Below, piece after piece: positions 22,270 through 34,545 of a DNA stretch of 64,000 nt. The position numbers were made by a program, and so were the translations under genes. The notes below the pieces were generated by a model, which was not told the DNA's origin, searched no databases, and was given only the letters and a program-made list of their open reading frames with translations. Origin of the DNA: Siphonodentalium dalli (lineage: Eukaryota > Mollusca > Scaphopoda > Gadilida > Siphonodentaliidae); NCBI GenBank assembly GCA_032622095.1, contig CP136065.1, positions 54,557,949-54,621,948 of the forward strand, written 5' to 3'. How positions within the stretch are numbered: position 1 is the stretch's first letter; every line of letters starts with the position of its first letter.

Positions 22270-24437
22270 GAAGTGATATTCTGGCAAACAATGTATTCCA
22301 GCTTGACGATGACTGTGTGTCCTCAAATGTGAACTATGGAAAACTATGAATCGACTCATGGGCCCTGACTAGATACATTCGTTATCACACGCGAAGAAAT
22401 ATATAAATCACTGAAAAGTGTTCAAACGGCAAAATCCAGTGGCCCTGACGGAATTAGTCCAAGAATATTGAAACTTTGTGCATCCTCCCTAGCTGGTCCA
22501 CTAGAATTTGCTTTCAAGAAATTTCTTGAAAAATCTTTCTTCCCGCCTGAATGGAAAGTGGCAAATGTATGTCCCATATACAAAAAAGACGACCCCACCG
22601 ACCCAAGTAATTATCGCCCAGTTTCTCTTCTCTGTTGCCTGTCCAAAATTTTCGAAAAGTGTATATACCTTCACATGAATGAATATTTAAGAGATAATAT
22701 GCTTCTAACAAACCTTCAATCGGGATTCACTCCGCAAGATAGCACAGTATTTCAGTTAACAGACGTTTACCATTATATAATATCTTCTCTTGATAATGGC
22801 AACGAAATTAGGTGCCTTTTCTGTGATATCAGCAAGGCATTCGATAAGGTGTGGCATCGGGGCTTACTATTTAAGTTGAAAAGAATGGGAATTGTCGGCC
22901 CAACATATGGCCTATTACAAAATTATTTGGACAATCGGCACCAGCAGTAATCGTTTCAAACTCGAACTCCTGCTGGAGCTGTGTCTCAGCTGGTGTGCCC
23001 CAGGGATCCATACTCGGCCCTCTTCTTTTTTTAATTTACATTAATGATATTGTAGACATTGTTACGTGCAATGTAAGGCTTTTTGCTGATGATACCTCTT
23101 TATTTCTATCCATTGAAGACCCAGTTATTTCCGCAGAGGTAATCAACAACGATATTAGTCTGATTTTCGAATTGTCTCAAAAATGGCTAGTGAAATTTAA
23201 TCCCATGAAAACAGAATCACTTTAAGTATCATGGAAAAATAACATAATCGTCCACCCTCCCCTTCAGATGTCGGACAAGGATATTGTAGAAGTCGAAACT
23301 CACAAACATTTAGGTCTTACTTTTAACAGAGACGGTACGTGGAAAGATCATGTCACTGATATTGAAAATCGAGCCGCAAGTCGAATGTATATACTGAGGA
23401 AATATAAATTCATTCTGGACAGGAGAACCCTTGAGCGTATATACTTGTCATACATCCGTCCAGTGTTGGAATATGCCTCCTCGGTATGGGGTAATTGCTC
23501 AGTTGAAAATTCAACCTCTCTGGAAGATATCCAATACGAGGCTGCTAGATTAGTCACGGGAGCAACTAGAAGCTGCAGCAAACAATCACTATTACGGGAA
23601 ACCGGTTGTGACTCACTATCTAGCAGGAGAGAAAAAACTAAACTTGTGCAATTTTTTAAAATGATTAGGAGAACCACGCCTCCTCACTTATATACTCTAG
23701 TTCCTATTGAATCTGGAAGTCTAACCAATTATAATTTCAGACAAAAGGGTCTCAGGACTCCCAGAGTTTACGCGACAAGATACGAAAATTCATTTCTTCC
23801 AGCTACCGTCAAATAATGGAACAACCTTCCGCCAAAGGCGAAAGAATGTGAATCTGTCTCTGACTTTAAGAATTTTCTTTTAACCGATCGAATTATCATA
23901 CCGTCATATTATTATATAGCGTACCGAAGACCAAGCCAAATCTACCACTGTCGCCTGCGAACAAACTGCAGTAACCTGAAATATGACCTGTTTTGCAATC
24001 ATTTGAATAATAGTCCATTTTGCGACTGTGGAGAATTAGAAACTGCTGAGCACTTTTTACTCCATTGCCGTCCAAAAGTTCATCGACGATACCAAACGAT
24101 TTAACTGACATAATATGGTTATGAACTGTAAAGCGTGAACCAAAAGCCTACATAAAACAAAAATATTGTGCTCTCGTATACCCAAGCATGCCAGAGGTGT
24201 GATTGTGTGTGAGGGGTGGACTCGAAGCAATTGGCAACGGGATAGGTTGTGGGTGCTTGTGGAACAGGCAGTTAATCATTGAGACCCAATCAAACCATGA
24301 TGCAATATATATACTAAGGAAATGGCCCCCTATAAGCCTCTGGCTTACTGCCAAATCCCTTTCTCTAATGTTAAATTGTTATCGTCCTTATATTATGTAT
24401 TATATGTGCTATTCTTGAGAATAAAATATTGTTTACA
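22270..24437 (+). pseudogene. LINE B: near-complete RT domain and C-terminus, decayed
   Basis: Reverse transcriptase of a Jockey/CR1-like non-LTR retrotransposon; the exact clade is uncertain. In order: VITREEIYKSLKSVQTA and SSGPDG (22381-22455), WKVANVCPIYKKDD and NYRPVSLL, CDISKAFDKVWHRGLLFKLK (near 22825-22880), a stop at 22948, a +1 shift, AGVPQGSILGPLLFLIYIND, the catalytic VRLFADDTSLF (23073-23105), a stop at 23223, HLGLTFNRDGTWKDHV, YIRPVLEYASSVWG, a stop at 23814, then CRLRTNCSNLKYDLF and a zinc-knuckle-like CDCGELETAEHFLLHC. The 3' region contains 'taagcctctggctta' and ends near aataaaatattg (24437). No endonuclease domain is visible, so it is 5' truncated. Three stops plus a frameshift leave it inactive. 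Confidence 0.88.
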
Positions 24438-24459
24438 CTAAATGTGAACTACATACCAG

Positions 24460-25137
24460 ATATAAAGATATTATTTTAATGTTGTTTATATTATACCAAA
24501 GATATTATTTCTTAGTCTAAAAAAAGGCGCATAACTTCGTCAAAATCATTGGACCGTGAGCGAGTTCAAACTTGACCTGTGTTTTCTGAACTGTAAACCA
24601 TTTACTAAATATCAAGAAATTCCGTTAAACATGGTTCAAGTTATCATCTGGACAACTGAAAAATAAACCATTTCTGAGTCGTGACCTGCGTTTTCACTAA
24701 TGCGAACCACATACCTAACATGAAGAAATTCTGTTGAAAATTGCTCAACTTATCATGTGGAAAACACAAACTATTAGATATCTAAGTCAAAAAAATTGCT
24801 ATACCGCTGCCAAAAATCAACGGACCATAGTCAAAATCGAACTTAAATTGTGTCTCCTCACATGTGAAAAGTATATACGTACCGCAACCTTATGTTGAGT
24901 ATTGCTCACGTTATCACGCGGACAATCGACGTATATTAAATATACTATATATATTATATATGCGCGGACAACCCAGATTTTTTTTTATTTCTAAGGGTCA
25001 TTACTCCGTCAAATACCACTGACCCATGACAAAATTCGAAATTCAAAGTTCAAATATCAACAGTACATACAAACTCCCATTGAAGTCTGATTAATATTGT
25101 CAAAGTTATGATACGGACACACGGACGGACACATGGA
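24460..25137. repeat. Degenerate tandem repeat (~140-170 bp units)
   Basis: About four diverged units with 'aagaaattc(c/t)gtt', 'ttgctca(a/c)(c/g)ttatca', 'gcggacaa' and 'tcaaaatcgaac'. It ends in 'gacggacacatggacagaaatgctgattatta', a phrase that also opens block A at 13874. Non-coding. Confidence 0.55.
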
Positions 25138-25273
25138 CAGAAATGCTGATTATTATAGCACCTCCGAAACAAATTTCGGGAGACAATAATTTTTTTGCGA
25201 GGACACAAATAAGCATCGTGTAGGGTGGAAATGGTTCACGAAATGTGCATGCAGGTTTAATTGGAACACAAAG

Positions 25274-25504
25274 TTACTTTGTAGCAATCCCATATATAAC
25301 AGAAAACAAATTAAATCTTCCTCGATGTGTGTGTTCGATGCTAACGTCCGCAAATCCTGTTCGTTCTATCCTGCTCTGAGTGTCTCGTATTATCTCGCAA
25401 CCAAAGACCATTATAAACCAGAGTGGGTTGAAGCATCTCGCGATGAAGTACGACAATGTTCTCTTCGCTGGTGCCACGTGTTCTATGAAATAAAATCTTC
25501 CTCC
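25274..25504 (-). CDS. METTL7-like methyltransferase copy 2, exon 2
   Basis: The acceptor ttttttcag precedes GGA at 25504, phase 0. It encodes 76 residues starting GGRFYFIEHVAPAKRT and ending VIYGIATK, with a TAA stop. It differs from copy 1 at only about nine residues (for example FIMVFGCEI against IIMFFGCRI, and HTHRGRFNLF against YTHRGIFKLY). All changes are substitutions with the frame kept, which suggests both exons are under constraint. It could serve exon 1 of copy 2 (32256-32762), and potentially the exon 1 at 45290-45796. The plus-strand frame at 25325-25537 is a shadow. Confidence 0.9.
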   Translation of the reverse strand, partial: GGRFYFIEHVAPAKRTLSYFIARCFNPLWFIMVFGCEIIRDTQSRIERTGFADVSIEHTHRGRFNLFSVIYGIATK

Positions 25505-26356
25505 CTGAAAAAAAAGAGGAGAAAACACAAATATTAGGGGGGTTTAGATCGAAAAACGTCTAACTTCGCCGGTCAAGTGATAATAGACTACCCAAATTGG
25601 GTAAATTGTTTACCCAACACAATTCTGCGTTGGGCGATTGTTTTGAATTGGGTGAATAATTACATAGTTATTGGGCCAAATCAGCTAATTTTGGTGGAAT
25701 GATTAGTATCAAATTACCTCTGTGTGTCGATTTTCCCCACACATCTTCTGAACTGATAATAAAAGCTCTTCATTTACCATCTATGTTAATATACAGATAA
25801 CATGATTTTGAATGGCGTTATGGTTAATTTACGGGCCGACAGGAATGATTAACCGCCAGCGGATCTATTAGCGACCCGAGACGCAATCGATGGCCACTAA
25901 TAGGCCAGAGGGATGTTACTCAACCCTGGAAGGTCGTTAATAAACGCTCGACAAAATCATGTTATTACTATTATTACCACTCCGTCCTCACGTGATCACT
26001 CTGATCGGTAACCTAACCATAGATGAAGGAAGGACTTAACCAGAAGCGGGCACCGGAAGTTAACGAAAACGAAGGTTCATTAACGCCCGCTTGCGGCCAA
26101 CTTCGCCACCATGTTTAAATTGTTTGACATGGTGCGTTATCTATCATATTCCTATCTGGCCACAATAACTTTGTATTATTACCGCCACGAAGTGGGTGGA
26201 CACTGGTGTACAGATTTGTATAGACTCATGGTCGTATGGAGGAATGTATTCTTGTTTCGTACTAGAGTATAAATCGTACCGATAATTACGATAGTACGAC
26301 AAAGATTAGCACATGTGTTTACGTCACCGTGTAATTGTGGGAACATGTTTCTATTA

Positions 26357-27115
26357 TGAAGATTTGCTATCCCGAAGGTCCGCTATTCCGAAGGTTCTCT
26401 ATTCCGAAGGTTTTTGTTATTTTTAGGTTAATTCTATATTCTAAAGTATTGAGACTAATTTGAGAGGGTTCATTTTCACAAAGATTCTTTTTATGGAGTG
26501 TGCGCTCACATCCAAACTGATCCTGCGCGCACACCGATACAGATACAGGTAGTCCAGGCACATTAGGTTTCACTAGGGAAAAAAATCGGAGAAAGCTGAT
26601 TTTTTCAGGGAATGTCGAGTACATGTCACTGAACGATTAGACAAAAGTCCCCTAAAATCCGAGTTGAGCTTTAAGGAGGAAATAACTTAACTTAGAACAT
26701 TAAATGTGATTTTGTTTTGTTTTCGCGGGTTTTCTTGAGATTTAATGTCATTACGTGGGCCCATACCGTTGAATTCTTGGCATATAATATAGGTAATGAA
26801 TGTTGTGGTATATATGGACCCTCCCGCAATGGGACATGACACAGGTACAGTTGACTTAAGTGATGTTCTGTGTGGGCTCCAATTTGGAGTTCAATATTTT
26901 AAGGGCCAAGTTTATAATTGTATGGGTCCATAGCTTTGAACTCTGGGCATATAATATGAATATTGGGGGGCATGTCTCTATTCCGAAGGTTCACTATCCC
27001 GAAGGTCCACTATTCCGAAATTTCTCTGAATGTTCGCTATTCCGAAGGTTCACCAATCCGAAGGTTCGTTATTCCGAAGGTTCTGTGTTCCGAAGATTTT
27101 TGTTATTTTAAGGTT
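26357..27115. repeat. Two arrays of a 15-bp 'CTATTCCGAAGGTTC' repeat
   Basis: Three units at about 26367-26411 and about eight at 26977-27097, each array followed by the same 'ttttgttatttt(t/a)aggttaattc' sequence. The two arrays are thus a direct duplication about 0.7 kb apart. The open frame at 26860-27111 is a repeat translation (repeating PKVHYPEG, RRFTNPKVRYSEG). Confidence 0.75.
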
Positions 27116-27639
27116 AATTCTATATTCTAAAGTATATCACGAAGATTCTTTTTATGAAGGAAATAACTTAAAACATTAAATGTGATTTTGTTTTGTTTTC
27201 GCAGGTTTTCTTGAATTTAATGTCATTACGTATGACCTTATTTCTCATTACATATTCACGCCAAGCAGCCCACACAATTGCTATGTTTCCATGCGATTTA
27301 ATGTGATTACGTGTGACCTAATATCTCAATAATCTGAGGCAAGAGTACGCCTGCTAAAGGCGAATTATAACAGTTGGGGCTATAACAAACTGCGCAGCAG
27401 AATATCGCTGAATGGACGAGTATGAGATGAGCCTAACTGCAATTGTGACTTTGTTTAAAGGCCCACTTAACTTTCGATTCATTCATTTTTTATAGTTTAT
27501 ACGGTTTTAATAACATTTTATGCCTGAAATTTGAATAAAACACTATAATTCATCACCATTTGAAACGCAGAATACTTCTATCTCCTAGTTTGAAACACCT
27601 TTAAAATACAGCGTCGTATATCTAGCAATTAGCAACCAA

Positions 27640-28160
27640 CATGTCCTCCTCGGCTTTTCATAGATCTCAGCGTAATTTGATACTTATGGGTATTATGTCC
27701 GGGAAGTGTTTTGGACGGGTCAAATCGTGACCCCGACTTGACCTTTAAAACTGTCAATGCATGGTCAATTTGGGTAAAACGGACAAATTTCGGCGAAATT
27801 TGATACCTAGGGACACTTTTGTCCGGGGAAAGTTTTGAACGGGTCAAATCGTGACCTCGGCCTGACCTTGACCTTCAATGTGGTAAATCAAAGGTCAAAT
27901 CGGACAAAACGGATGGATTTCGACGAAATTTGATACCTATGGGTACTTTTGTCGGGGGAGTGTTTTGGACGGGTCAAATCATGACTCCGACCTTACCTTG
28001 ACCTTCAAAATTGTTCATTAAAGGTCAAGTGGGGTAAAACGGACGGATTTCGACGAAATTTGATACCTAGGGGTACTTTTCTCCGGGTGGGGGTGTTTTG
28101 GACTGGTCAAATCATGACCCTGACCTGACCTTGACTTTCGAAATAGTCAATTGTAGGTCA
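27640..28160. repeat. Tandem array of ~130-bp units
   Basis: 'tttgatac(c/t)ta' recurs with its gatac at 27679, 27802, 27932 and 28062 (periods 123, 130, 130). Each unit holds 'ttttgtcc', 'gtgttttggacgggtcaaatc' variants and 'gacctgaccttgac'. The tgaccttgacctt words resemble nuclear-receptor half-sites but are simply part of the repeat. The open frame at 27629-27847 is not supported as a gene. Confidence 0.8.
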
Positions 28161-29300
28161 AATCGCGCCTTTCACCGGAAATCAGATGGGAAACAGCCCG
28201 GGCGAAGTCGGGCCCATCAGCTTGTGTAATAAAGAAGACAGTTTGAAGAAAGTAACATATGACACGAGAAACGGGAAAACTTGAAATATGGAAGTATGCA
28301 AATTTCCCGCATCAAATTTGAAAGCTAGTTTATAGAATAATTGTATTATAATTTATATTTATGGCTAATAATATGATATTGGTGGCGTTACCATTTCTGA
28401 CTATGGTTTTCTTGTTGTAACACTGACCGGGGGATATTAAAATAATCCCCAGTGATTATTAAGATATCACCAGCTATTGTAAGCGTTTTTCCTCACCTCG
28501 ATCGTAGCTAACAGTAACACGCTTCGAAAGAGGTTATATAATACAGTATGAAGAACACAATTATATGACACCAGTCAGCGGATTTAATTTGGTATACCAG
28601 GGGCATTGACTGTGTCACGTCATTAATATGACTCAAGCGTTGCATGTAAATCTACACAACATTTCATAAGTAATGCGTCTAAAACGATCACAAAAGCTCA
28701 TACAGTTATTACCTGAGGACACTCTTTATTACCTACCGCTTTTTATGCGACTGAAAGAGTGACGCTCTGTACAAAAAACGATTATTGGATTTTGCTAGGC
28801 TGACAACAATTCAAAACATGTTAAAACTTCCTATTTCCAAAGTCGACAACAGCGGTCATCGAAACCTCATTAACGGGTTCTTTGGTGCGTGCGATGTAAT
28901 TATTTATGGTATAGAAAACGTACAGATGTTGGCTCCGTGGTGTCATAATAACTTCGGACATGTCATCGTTAAAACACAAAACATCTCAATTCTGGGAAAA
29001 TTTGAGCCCGTTCCTTTTGGAATACCAATTGTACACTGAATACCATGCATAAATTAAATTATATCAGCATAGAATATATTAAGTATTTAATATTTAGTGT
29101 TTGGAATTTCTAACTGTTGTTTATTCAATTGGGAAAGTTCTAACAAATGGACGTGTTCACCAAAGTCAGGGGAGGTAGGTTTTAGGGAAGGGGTTGTGTC
29201 CCCCAACTTTTTTTCCAAGTTGGAAATTCCATGGCTAATACAACATGAGCGAAATACCACGCCAAAACTATGTTGAATTTGTTGGCTAATCTACATGTAT
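28161..29300. other. Non-coding DNA, one unexplained ORF
   Basis: The plus-strand frame at 28785-29039 (84 aa, containing NLINGFFGACDVIIYG and FGHVIVKTQNISILG) has a start and a stop but no domain I recognise and no splice context that convinces me. Otherwise nothing is seen. Confidence 0.3.
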
Positions 29301-29830
29301 ATATATAAAAGAATAGGATATGTCTGTCTGTCCGTCTGTCTGTTCGGATTTTTCTCCCAGATCCCTAGACCGATTTCAACTAAATTTGCTGTGGTAACTC
29401 GGGGTATCCCGATGGAGGTTATAACGGCGTTAGGTTGAACAATTCAAAAAGCTGGAAATCTTGAGGTACAAGATGGACTCTGGGGTGGGGTGGGTCAACA
29501 GGTGCAGGTGGATACCACCAACGGAGGACCATATAGCTACGTTCTTGAATGCACTCGAATTATATTCCCCGTTTTTGGTTTGCAAAAAAGTGACTGAATT
29601 GGTACTTCTATGCGAGTATCGGAAGCAAAAGCTATACTGTTGAAAATTCCTAGCAAAACTTGGGGTCTCCTAATCATTAATATTACACGAAGATGGGGAG
29701 GGGAGGGTGGTGCACACCATGTATGTATACCAAAATCATCACAATCACTAATTTGGGGGGGGGGTGAAATATTCCATCTCCAGCTGTATAAATGGATCGA
29801 TTATAATTCAAGAAAAATCCAGCGTATGTA
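29301..29830. repeat. Dispersed repeat with TGTC microsatellite
   Basis: Starts with a (tgtc)n-like stretch (29322-29343), followed by 'gaccgatttcaactaaattt', a phrase typical of abundant invertebrate repeats. A 10-G run lies at about 29755-29764. Non-coding. Confidence 0.4.
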
Positions 29831-30538
29831 TGAAACATTCATGCACATGTATATTTTAGAATTTACGTAATTTACCATTGAAGATGATATAGATAAATAC
29901 ATATAGGACATACATATATACATGCTGTATACTCCGAAAACAAATATAGAAATTTCCAGTTGTTTTGTTGAACATATTCAGGTAAACGCTCTTTATCTTT
30001 CCCAAATCCGGAAAAGAACAACAATCAACGCTCTCTATTGCTCCACATTGAAGAGCAAGACCCGATGTTTCTAAATCTTCAACTTTCTGCACAAACTATC
30101 CTTATTGTTAAACTCATCGAGATAAAATGAAACAACAAATACTACATCAAGATAAAACAAAACACGGTCTTTATTTGTGCCCATAGAGGAGAGGGAACAA
30201 TTTATTTCTAATGTGATAATCTATATCACCATAACAAGTCTTCTCGACTCTTCCGATGTATATACAGTCCACATATACGTTAGTATATGTGTATTATATA
30301 GCCATTTGCTCTCTGAATAAAAAAAAGAAGCTTAAGTAAGCCTACCGATGTTTTACCTCAACGATGCATTCCTCTCAGGTGCGACGCCTACCTCTCCCCA
30401 TCAATGCAATTAACACATGGTTATTGCATTCATTTTATAAAAGTAATATTTACATATTTTGAATATAACTATTGCTTACATTAACAGCCTAATGCCTTTA
30501 TCTCACTCACGAGTTGTCTCAATTTAGTGTTTCGTTAA

Positions 30539-31033
30539 AGGTACGGTTGGCCTTGGCGGTGGGTATCCTGTGAAAATATTTCCACCCGTCAAAAACCGCC
30601 ACAAACAGAAAGAACATAAAAATGTAGACAGACTTTGTCCGTATACAAATAAGAAATATCGCATAAACAGTATGTTATTGTCAAATGTGTGACCATTGTT
30701 ATGTAAACAAAAGCATAAAAAGTTACTTTTCTGGTGTTTGTTTATATTATGATGGTAAACATAAAGAGCGTTCTTTGTTGGTGAATTCCTGATATGGAAC
30801 TAATAAAGAGCGTTTATGCCATTTGTGTGCGATTAGCCAGTAGCATTGTGCTGTCTTCTGTAACCCAACCAGGCTCTTGTTTAGGTAAAATATAGTAGGT
30901 CTTTGTGATAACATGCTGTTTGCGCGATGGTCATGGTTATATATGAACGAAACTGTATGCGTTTTAATGTTTTTCTGTTAACGGTGATTGGAACAAATAT
31001 GAATATTTTCGACAACTAAGGCCTCACGTGCCT
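30539..31033 (+). mobile_element. TTAA-inserted ~0.5-kb element, copy 1
   Basis: TTAA at 30535-30538 and 31034-31037. Ends aggtacggttggcctt and, on the other strand, aggcacgtgaggcctt. Block A has the empty site with a single TTAA (15527-15530, 'gccgttaatttc') between matching flanks, so insertion duplicated TTAA. Internal landmarks are 'ccacccgtcaaaaaccgcc', 'aataaagagcgtttatgcc' and 'aggtaaaatatagtaggtc'. Non-coding. Sisters lie at 52577, 53656, 54912 and 57990. Confidence 0.88.
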
Positions 31034-31087
31034 TTAAGCGTTAACCGGTTAAGTTTGTATTTATTTCTCGCTCGTTTCCACTTAAGG

Positions 31088-31240
31088 CCCCGTGTGGGCT
31101 CGGGGTAGAATATGCCTACCGCCCCACTGCGAGGGGTACAAATCCCCCAAAGTGGCACCCTGTTGGTCGTCGGGTGCACCCCGTGAGGTGTGGTGTAGGA
31201 GTCCTGGAGGTACTAGGGCGGTCGCGTATCACATGAGGCA
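31088..31240 (+). mobile_element. tRNA-derived SINE-like insert
   Basis: Contains an A-box-like tgggctcgggg (~31097) and a B-box-like ggtacaaatcc (~31135) at tRNA-like spacing, then a GC-rich body unlike its AT-rich surroundings. The METTL7 flanks on both sides align to block A, where only about 65 bp of other sequence is present. The tRNA origin is inferred from the boxes only. The open frame at 31116-31310 is not coding. Confidence 0.45.
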
Positions 31241-31500
31241 TTATGTTTGAAACCCAACCATCTAATCTGGTATATAAATGTCGTACTGCTTCAATGCCGG
31301 ATCGGTTCAAGGGTTAGCCGGGGTTAGTGTGACTGTTCTATTTTATCCCTAAATGGTCATGCGCATGATATCTTAATCGGGTTAAATTTTAAGTATATCT
31401 TAATCGGGTTAAATTTTAAGTGTACCTAGCATGGTATTTATGTGAAATCTGGTTAATTGATCACGTTCGTATAAAAAGTTGGTGTTATAAGATTAACCGG

Positions 31501-32018
31501 CTACGACAAGGATGGCCTTGTGGTAGATTTAAATTTAGAAATGAAAGTTACCAAATTATAAAAAAAATTCCTCAAGTATATCAGTACTAATAGTATAACG
31601 AGAGTATGAATACGATATTATCCACAAAACACACTTGTGTGAGCCGAGCGTTTGTTTATATACATCACACAAATCAATATACGTGTAACCGAGGACATTT
31701 ACTTCTCACGTCGTTAGCTTTTGTAAATATGCAATTTGTATGCATCTTGTCGTTCATATTCTGGCACAAAAGGGTTTTTTAAATGAGAAAATGCCAGTAA
31801 AATTGTCGAGCAAACTGGGCAGTGTATGAACCAAAAACTCCAAATATGTGACTGCATTAGGCCACATGTACACATTCCGTTAGTTTATTATGTTGACTCA
31901 ACACCGTGGTGATTGTTTGGGGGGGGGGTTGATTCACCGTGACCCATTCAACGGATTTAACGGATATGCTTAACAGCAATACCCACCTCGAAGGCAAACC
32001 GTATCTTTAATATATAGT
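31501..32018. mobile_element. ~515-bp insert in the METTL7 copy 2 intron
   Basis: It interrupts sequence that is continuous in block A ('attaaccgg' then 'tttcttgtgatatgttaag', near 15826-15855). Its right end (tacccacctcgaaggcaaac then cgtatcttTAA) resembles the right end of the TTAA elements. Its centre (31690-31790) matches the repeat at 55460-55580. A 10-G run lies at 31919-31928. Probably a diverged or composite relative of those elements. Confidence 0.5.
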
Positions 32019-32255
32019 TTCTTGTGATATGTTAAGCGTATATACTATATAGCGTAGTTATAATAAAGATATACACCAGCGTTATTCATGGAGGCATGGA
32101 CTCAGTATGAGTGCTAATTGCTTAGTATGTGCTTAATTGAGTGCATGGGCGTGAACACATTCTCATTTCTTATCGAAATGAGATGTATCGATCGGAATAC
32201 CACATTGAAATGTCCCTCAACTCAGATCAAGCTTGAAAATTCCACATATGCTTAC

Positions 32256-32762
32256 TGATTTTAGAATCCGGTGTATTTCTTTAAGAGCAACATCTGGATT
32301 GCAGACTGTACAAAGAGCGAAAGTCACAACAACAACATCGCACGATGCATCTGGAATATCTTCTCTCAAATCTTCCGCAAATGCCACAATGAATTTCTTG
32401 AAGTTCAAATGACTATTTGCCGTTATGTTTTCTTTAAGATACTTCTCGAAATATGGATTTGGGTCCACACATATGACGTCAGCGCCACGTGGGTAATATT
32501 TGAAATTAGGTCCTGATCCACATCCGATATCGACTATACGTAGTGCAGACGACGATTTCCGGAGAGATTCGAATAATTCGTCTCTTTTGTTTCCTACCTT
32601 TCCGTGAACGCGTTGCATAATTTTGTCGGTTGCGTATGCACAGAACAAACCATACAACTTCCAAAGGGAATTTCTACAGATATACAATGCACCGATTACC
32701 ACAACAAGAGGTAGAAGTCTCTTCCATATAATATCCTGCACAAAAACATCCACATTCGCCAT
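32256..32762 (-). CDS. METTL7/TMT1-like methyltransferase copy 2, exon 1
   Basis: 169 codons from ATG 32762 to AAA TCA before the donor GTAAGC (32255), phase 0, joined by a 6,751-bp intron to exon 2 at 25274-25504 for a 245-aa protein. It has the same anchor (LLPLVVVIGALYICRN) and SAM fold as copy 1. Motif I is VDIGCGSGPN, a conservative E-to-D change, and D100 with VDPNPYFEKYL is kept. Differences from copy 1 are mostly conservative, with no stops or frameshifts. The final proline of exon 1 is serine here (ILKS). Reaction and location are as inferred for copy 1. The plus frame at 32271-32516 is a shadow. Confidence 0.92.
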
Positions 32763-32917
32763 TTTTATATTTCCAGAACTGTGTGAAGAGACATATAGGT
32801 AGCGAATTATTGGTCCTCAATAATGTTCTTTTATTTACTTATACCGACAACACAATTGAACTCCGCTATGAATAACGACAGGCGCGTTGGCGCAGTTAAA
32901 AATGTTTTCATTACTGT

Positions 32918-32926
32918 TATTTATAG
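32918..32926 (-). promoter_or_regulatory. TATA box of METTL7 copy 2
   Basis: Gene-strand CTATAAATA about 156 bp upstream of the ATG, within a block shared with copy 1 (16585-16593). Confidence 0.55.
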
Positions 32927-32999
32927 TTCTATGCTAATCGATATATATAGGACGGAAACGACACGTTAATTATGGCGCGTCCACATATAGCTGCCAGAA

Positions 33000-33520
33000 A
33001 ATATCTGCAAGAAAATATTAGGTACAATTGTACCCTGATATTTTCTTGCTGCAATGATTACGCCCACGAGAACGCGGCGGTTAAGATGGCGTTGATTGAG
33101 CTCAATCAGACTAGTATTAGTGGTGTTGGTTCACGTGAATTGCATCCAGTAAACAACCTATATATAGTCCACATTGGCAATTCATAACAAAATGAAATTT
33201 CCAACTATTATGTATTATCGTAGTCGGGTAGGATGAGGCACCCACAAAATAGGTGCACGCCTATGTTATAATTTCATAGTACATGCATATGTGGGGTGAC
33301 AAAAGTTATTATGGTTGTGTGGCAAATCGGATGACCCCACCCCATTGAGACCCCATATGAAGCTTATTTTATGACAATAAATAATGAAAAAGCCATATAG
33401 ATATCATAACAAAATAAAATATGCACAAACAAAATTAATTTCTTAAATATCAACTAAAAGGCCCACACGACCATGTAATTCAGGGTACCGGTACGTTCAT
33501 GCTCTCACGCATTTACCAAG
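33000..33520. other. Non-coding DNA upstream of METTL7 copy 2
   Basis: Contains a short inverted repeat (gaaaatatt around 33010 and aatattttc around 33037, with 'tacaattgta' at the centre). The open frame at 32972-33187 spans it and has no recognised domain. Confidence 0.35.
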
Positions 33521-33529
33521 CAAACGTTT

Positions 33530-33651
33530 GGAGGCATTTCGGTATAGAAACATACAGTGTGCCAGAAACCCAATGCAAAAGTGTTATAAAATGCATCTGT
33601 GCCGCAGTTAATTACATGGGAAGTAAAACCTATGTAGCTCCACTATAGTTG
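33530..33651. repeat. Repeat X, left half, ending in a target duplication
   Basis: Matches 54710-54842 (shared 'ttcggtatagaaa', 'cccagaaacc', 'ttataaaatgcatctgt', 'gtag(c/t)tccac'). It stops at ACTATAGTTG (33642-33651), which reappears at 41642-41651 where repeat X continues. Repeat X was therefore split by LINE A. Confidence 0.75.
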
Positions 33652-34545
33652 TTTGCACATATTTATTGTGACCCACAAATACATGGAATAATTTACTAAC
33701 AGAATATATGGGTGATGTTGTGGGTGCACAGGGGATCGGAGCACAAGTTACGAAACTTAGTGAAGCTCCTCTCCTCTGGCGTTCAGATGCTGATGAATTC
33801 AAGTCGATGGTGTTGCAGGAATGAAAGTTTTCTTGTTATTTGTGTGGGGGACGGTGTCCCATGTGATCGGCTATGTATACATAGGGGAACCGGCTCCCAA
33901 TCAAAAACATGTAGGTTGTTGTTGTGGCTATGGCAGTGGCAGTGGGCGGAGTCAATGGAATAATGATTACTGAAAACGGTCTGTGGATATGATGAACGAT
34001 TGTACTGTCTCGAATAATCGCCTGTTCAAGGTGTCGCTATTTTCGGGTATACATGTGCCAAAGAGAATATCTTTAATACTGGTGCTGACCACTTTATGCT
34101 CATCTAGTCGTGTCCACATACGGTTCCTTGCTTCTGTGTAGATAGGACATTCGAAGAAAAAATGGCTTGCGTCTTCACATTGGTTATACCACAGGAGCAA
34201 CACGGGCTTGAGGATATGTAATTTTTAAATTTATCGAAGTTGAGATCACTGCAGTTGTTTCGGAGCCTACATTGCAAAATATTTGATGTTCTCCGCCCGA
34301 CATTGTATAGTAAGAAGGGGGTCTTATTGAGTGTCTCTTCAATGCGTAAATTATTATACATATTAGCAAGTATTTCGTCCTTAGTTGGTTCTGATGTGGG
34401 GTCTGTGAGTTTTTTTTGCATCAGTTGTTATTTTGCACGATACATTTCATTCAGCAATCATAGTTCGGAGGAAACTTGATTTAAAGTGAGTTGTGTTCGT
34501 GGAATATAGTTGACGTATCGTAACGGATTTCTAATTGGGTATCTA

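Larger units (their letters stand above)
25138..32990. repeat. Segmental duplication block B (METTL7 copy 2)
   Basis: Counterpart of block A. It is expanded by about 4.3 kb between roughly 25680 and 29950 (tandem repeats), by the TTAA element at 30539-31033, a SINE-like insert at 31088-31240 and a ~515-bp insert at 31501-32018. Flanking sequence around each insert aligns to block A. Confidence 0.8.

Noticed and set aside
27640-28160. tgaccttgacctt words as a nuclear receptor response element cluster
   Set aside because: They are fixed parts of a ~130-bp tandem repeat unit, so their number needs no regulatory explanation.
31088-31240. A functional tRNA gene
   Set aside because: A- and B-box-like words are present, but the sequence does not fold into an acceptable cloverleaf by eye (no clear matching acceptor stem); SINE-like is the better reading.
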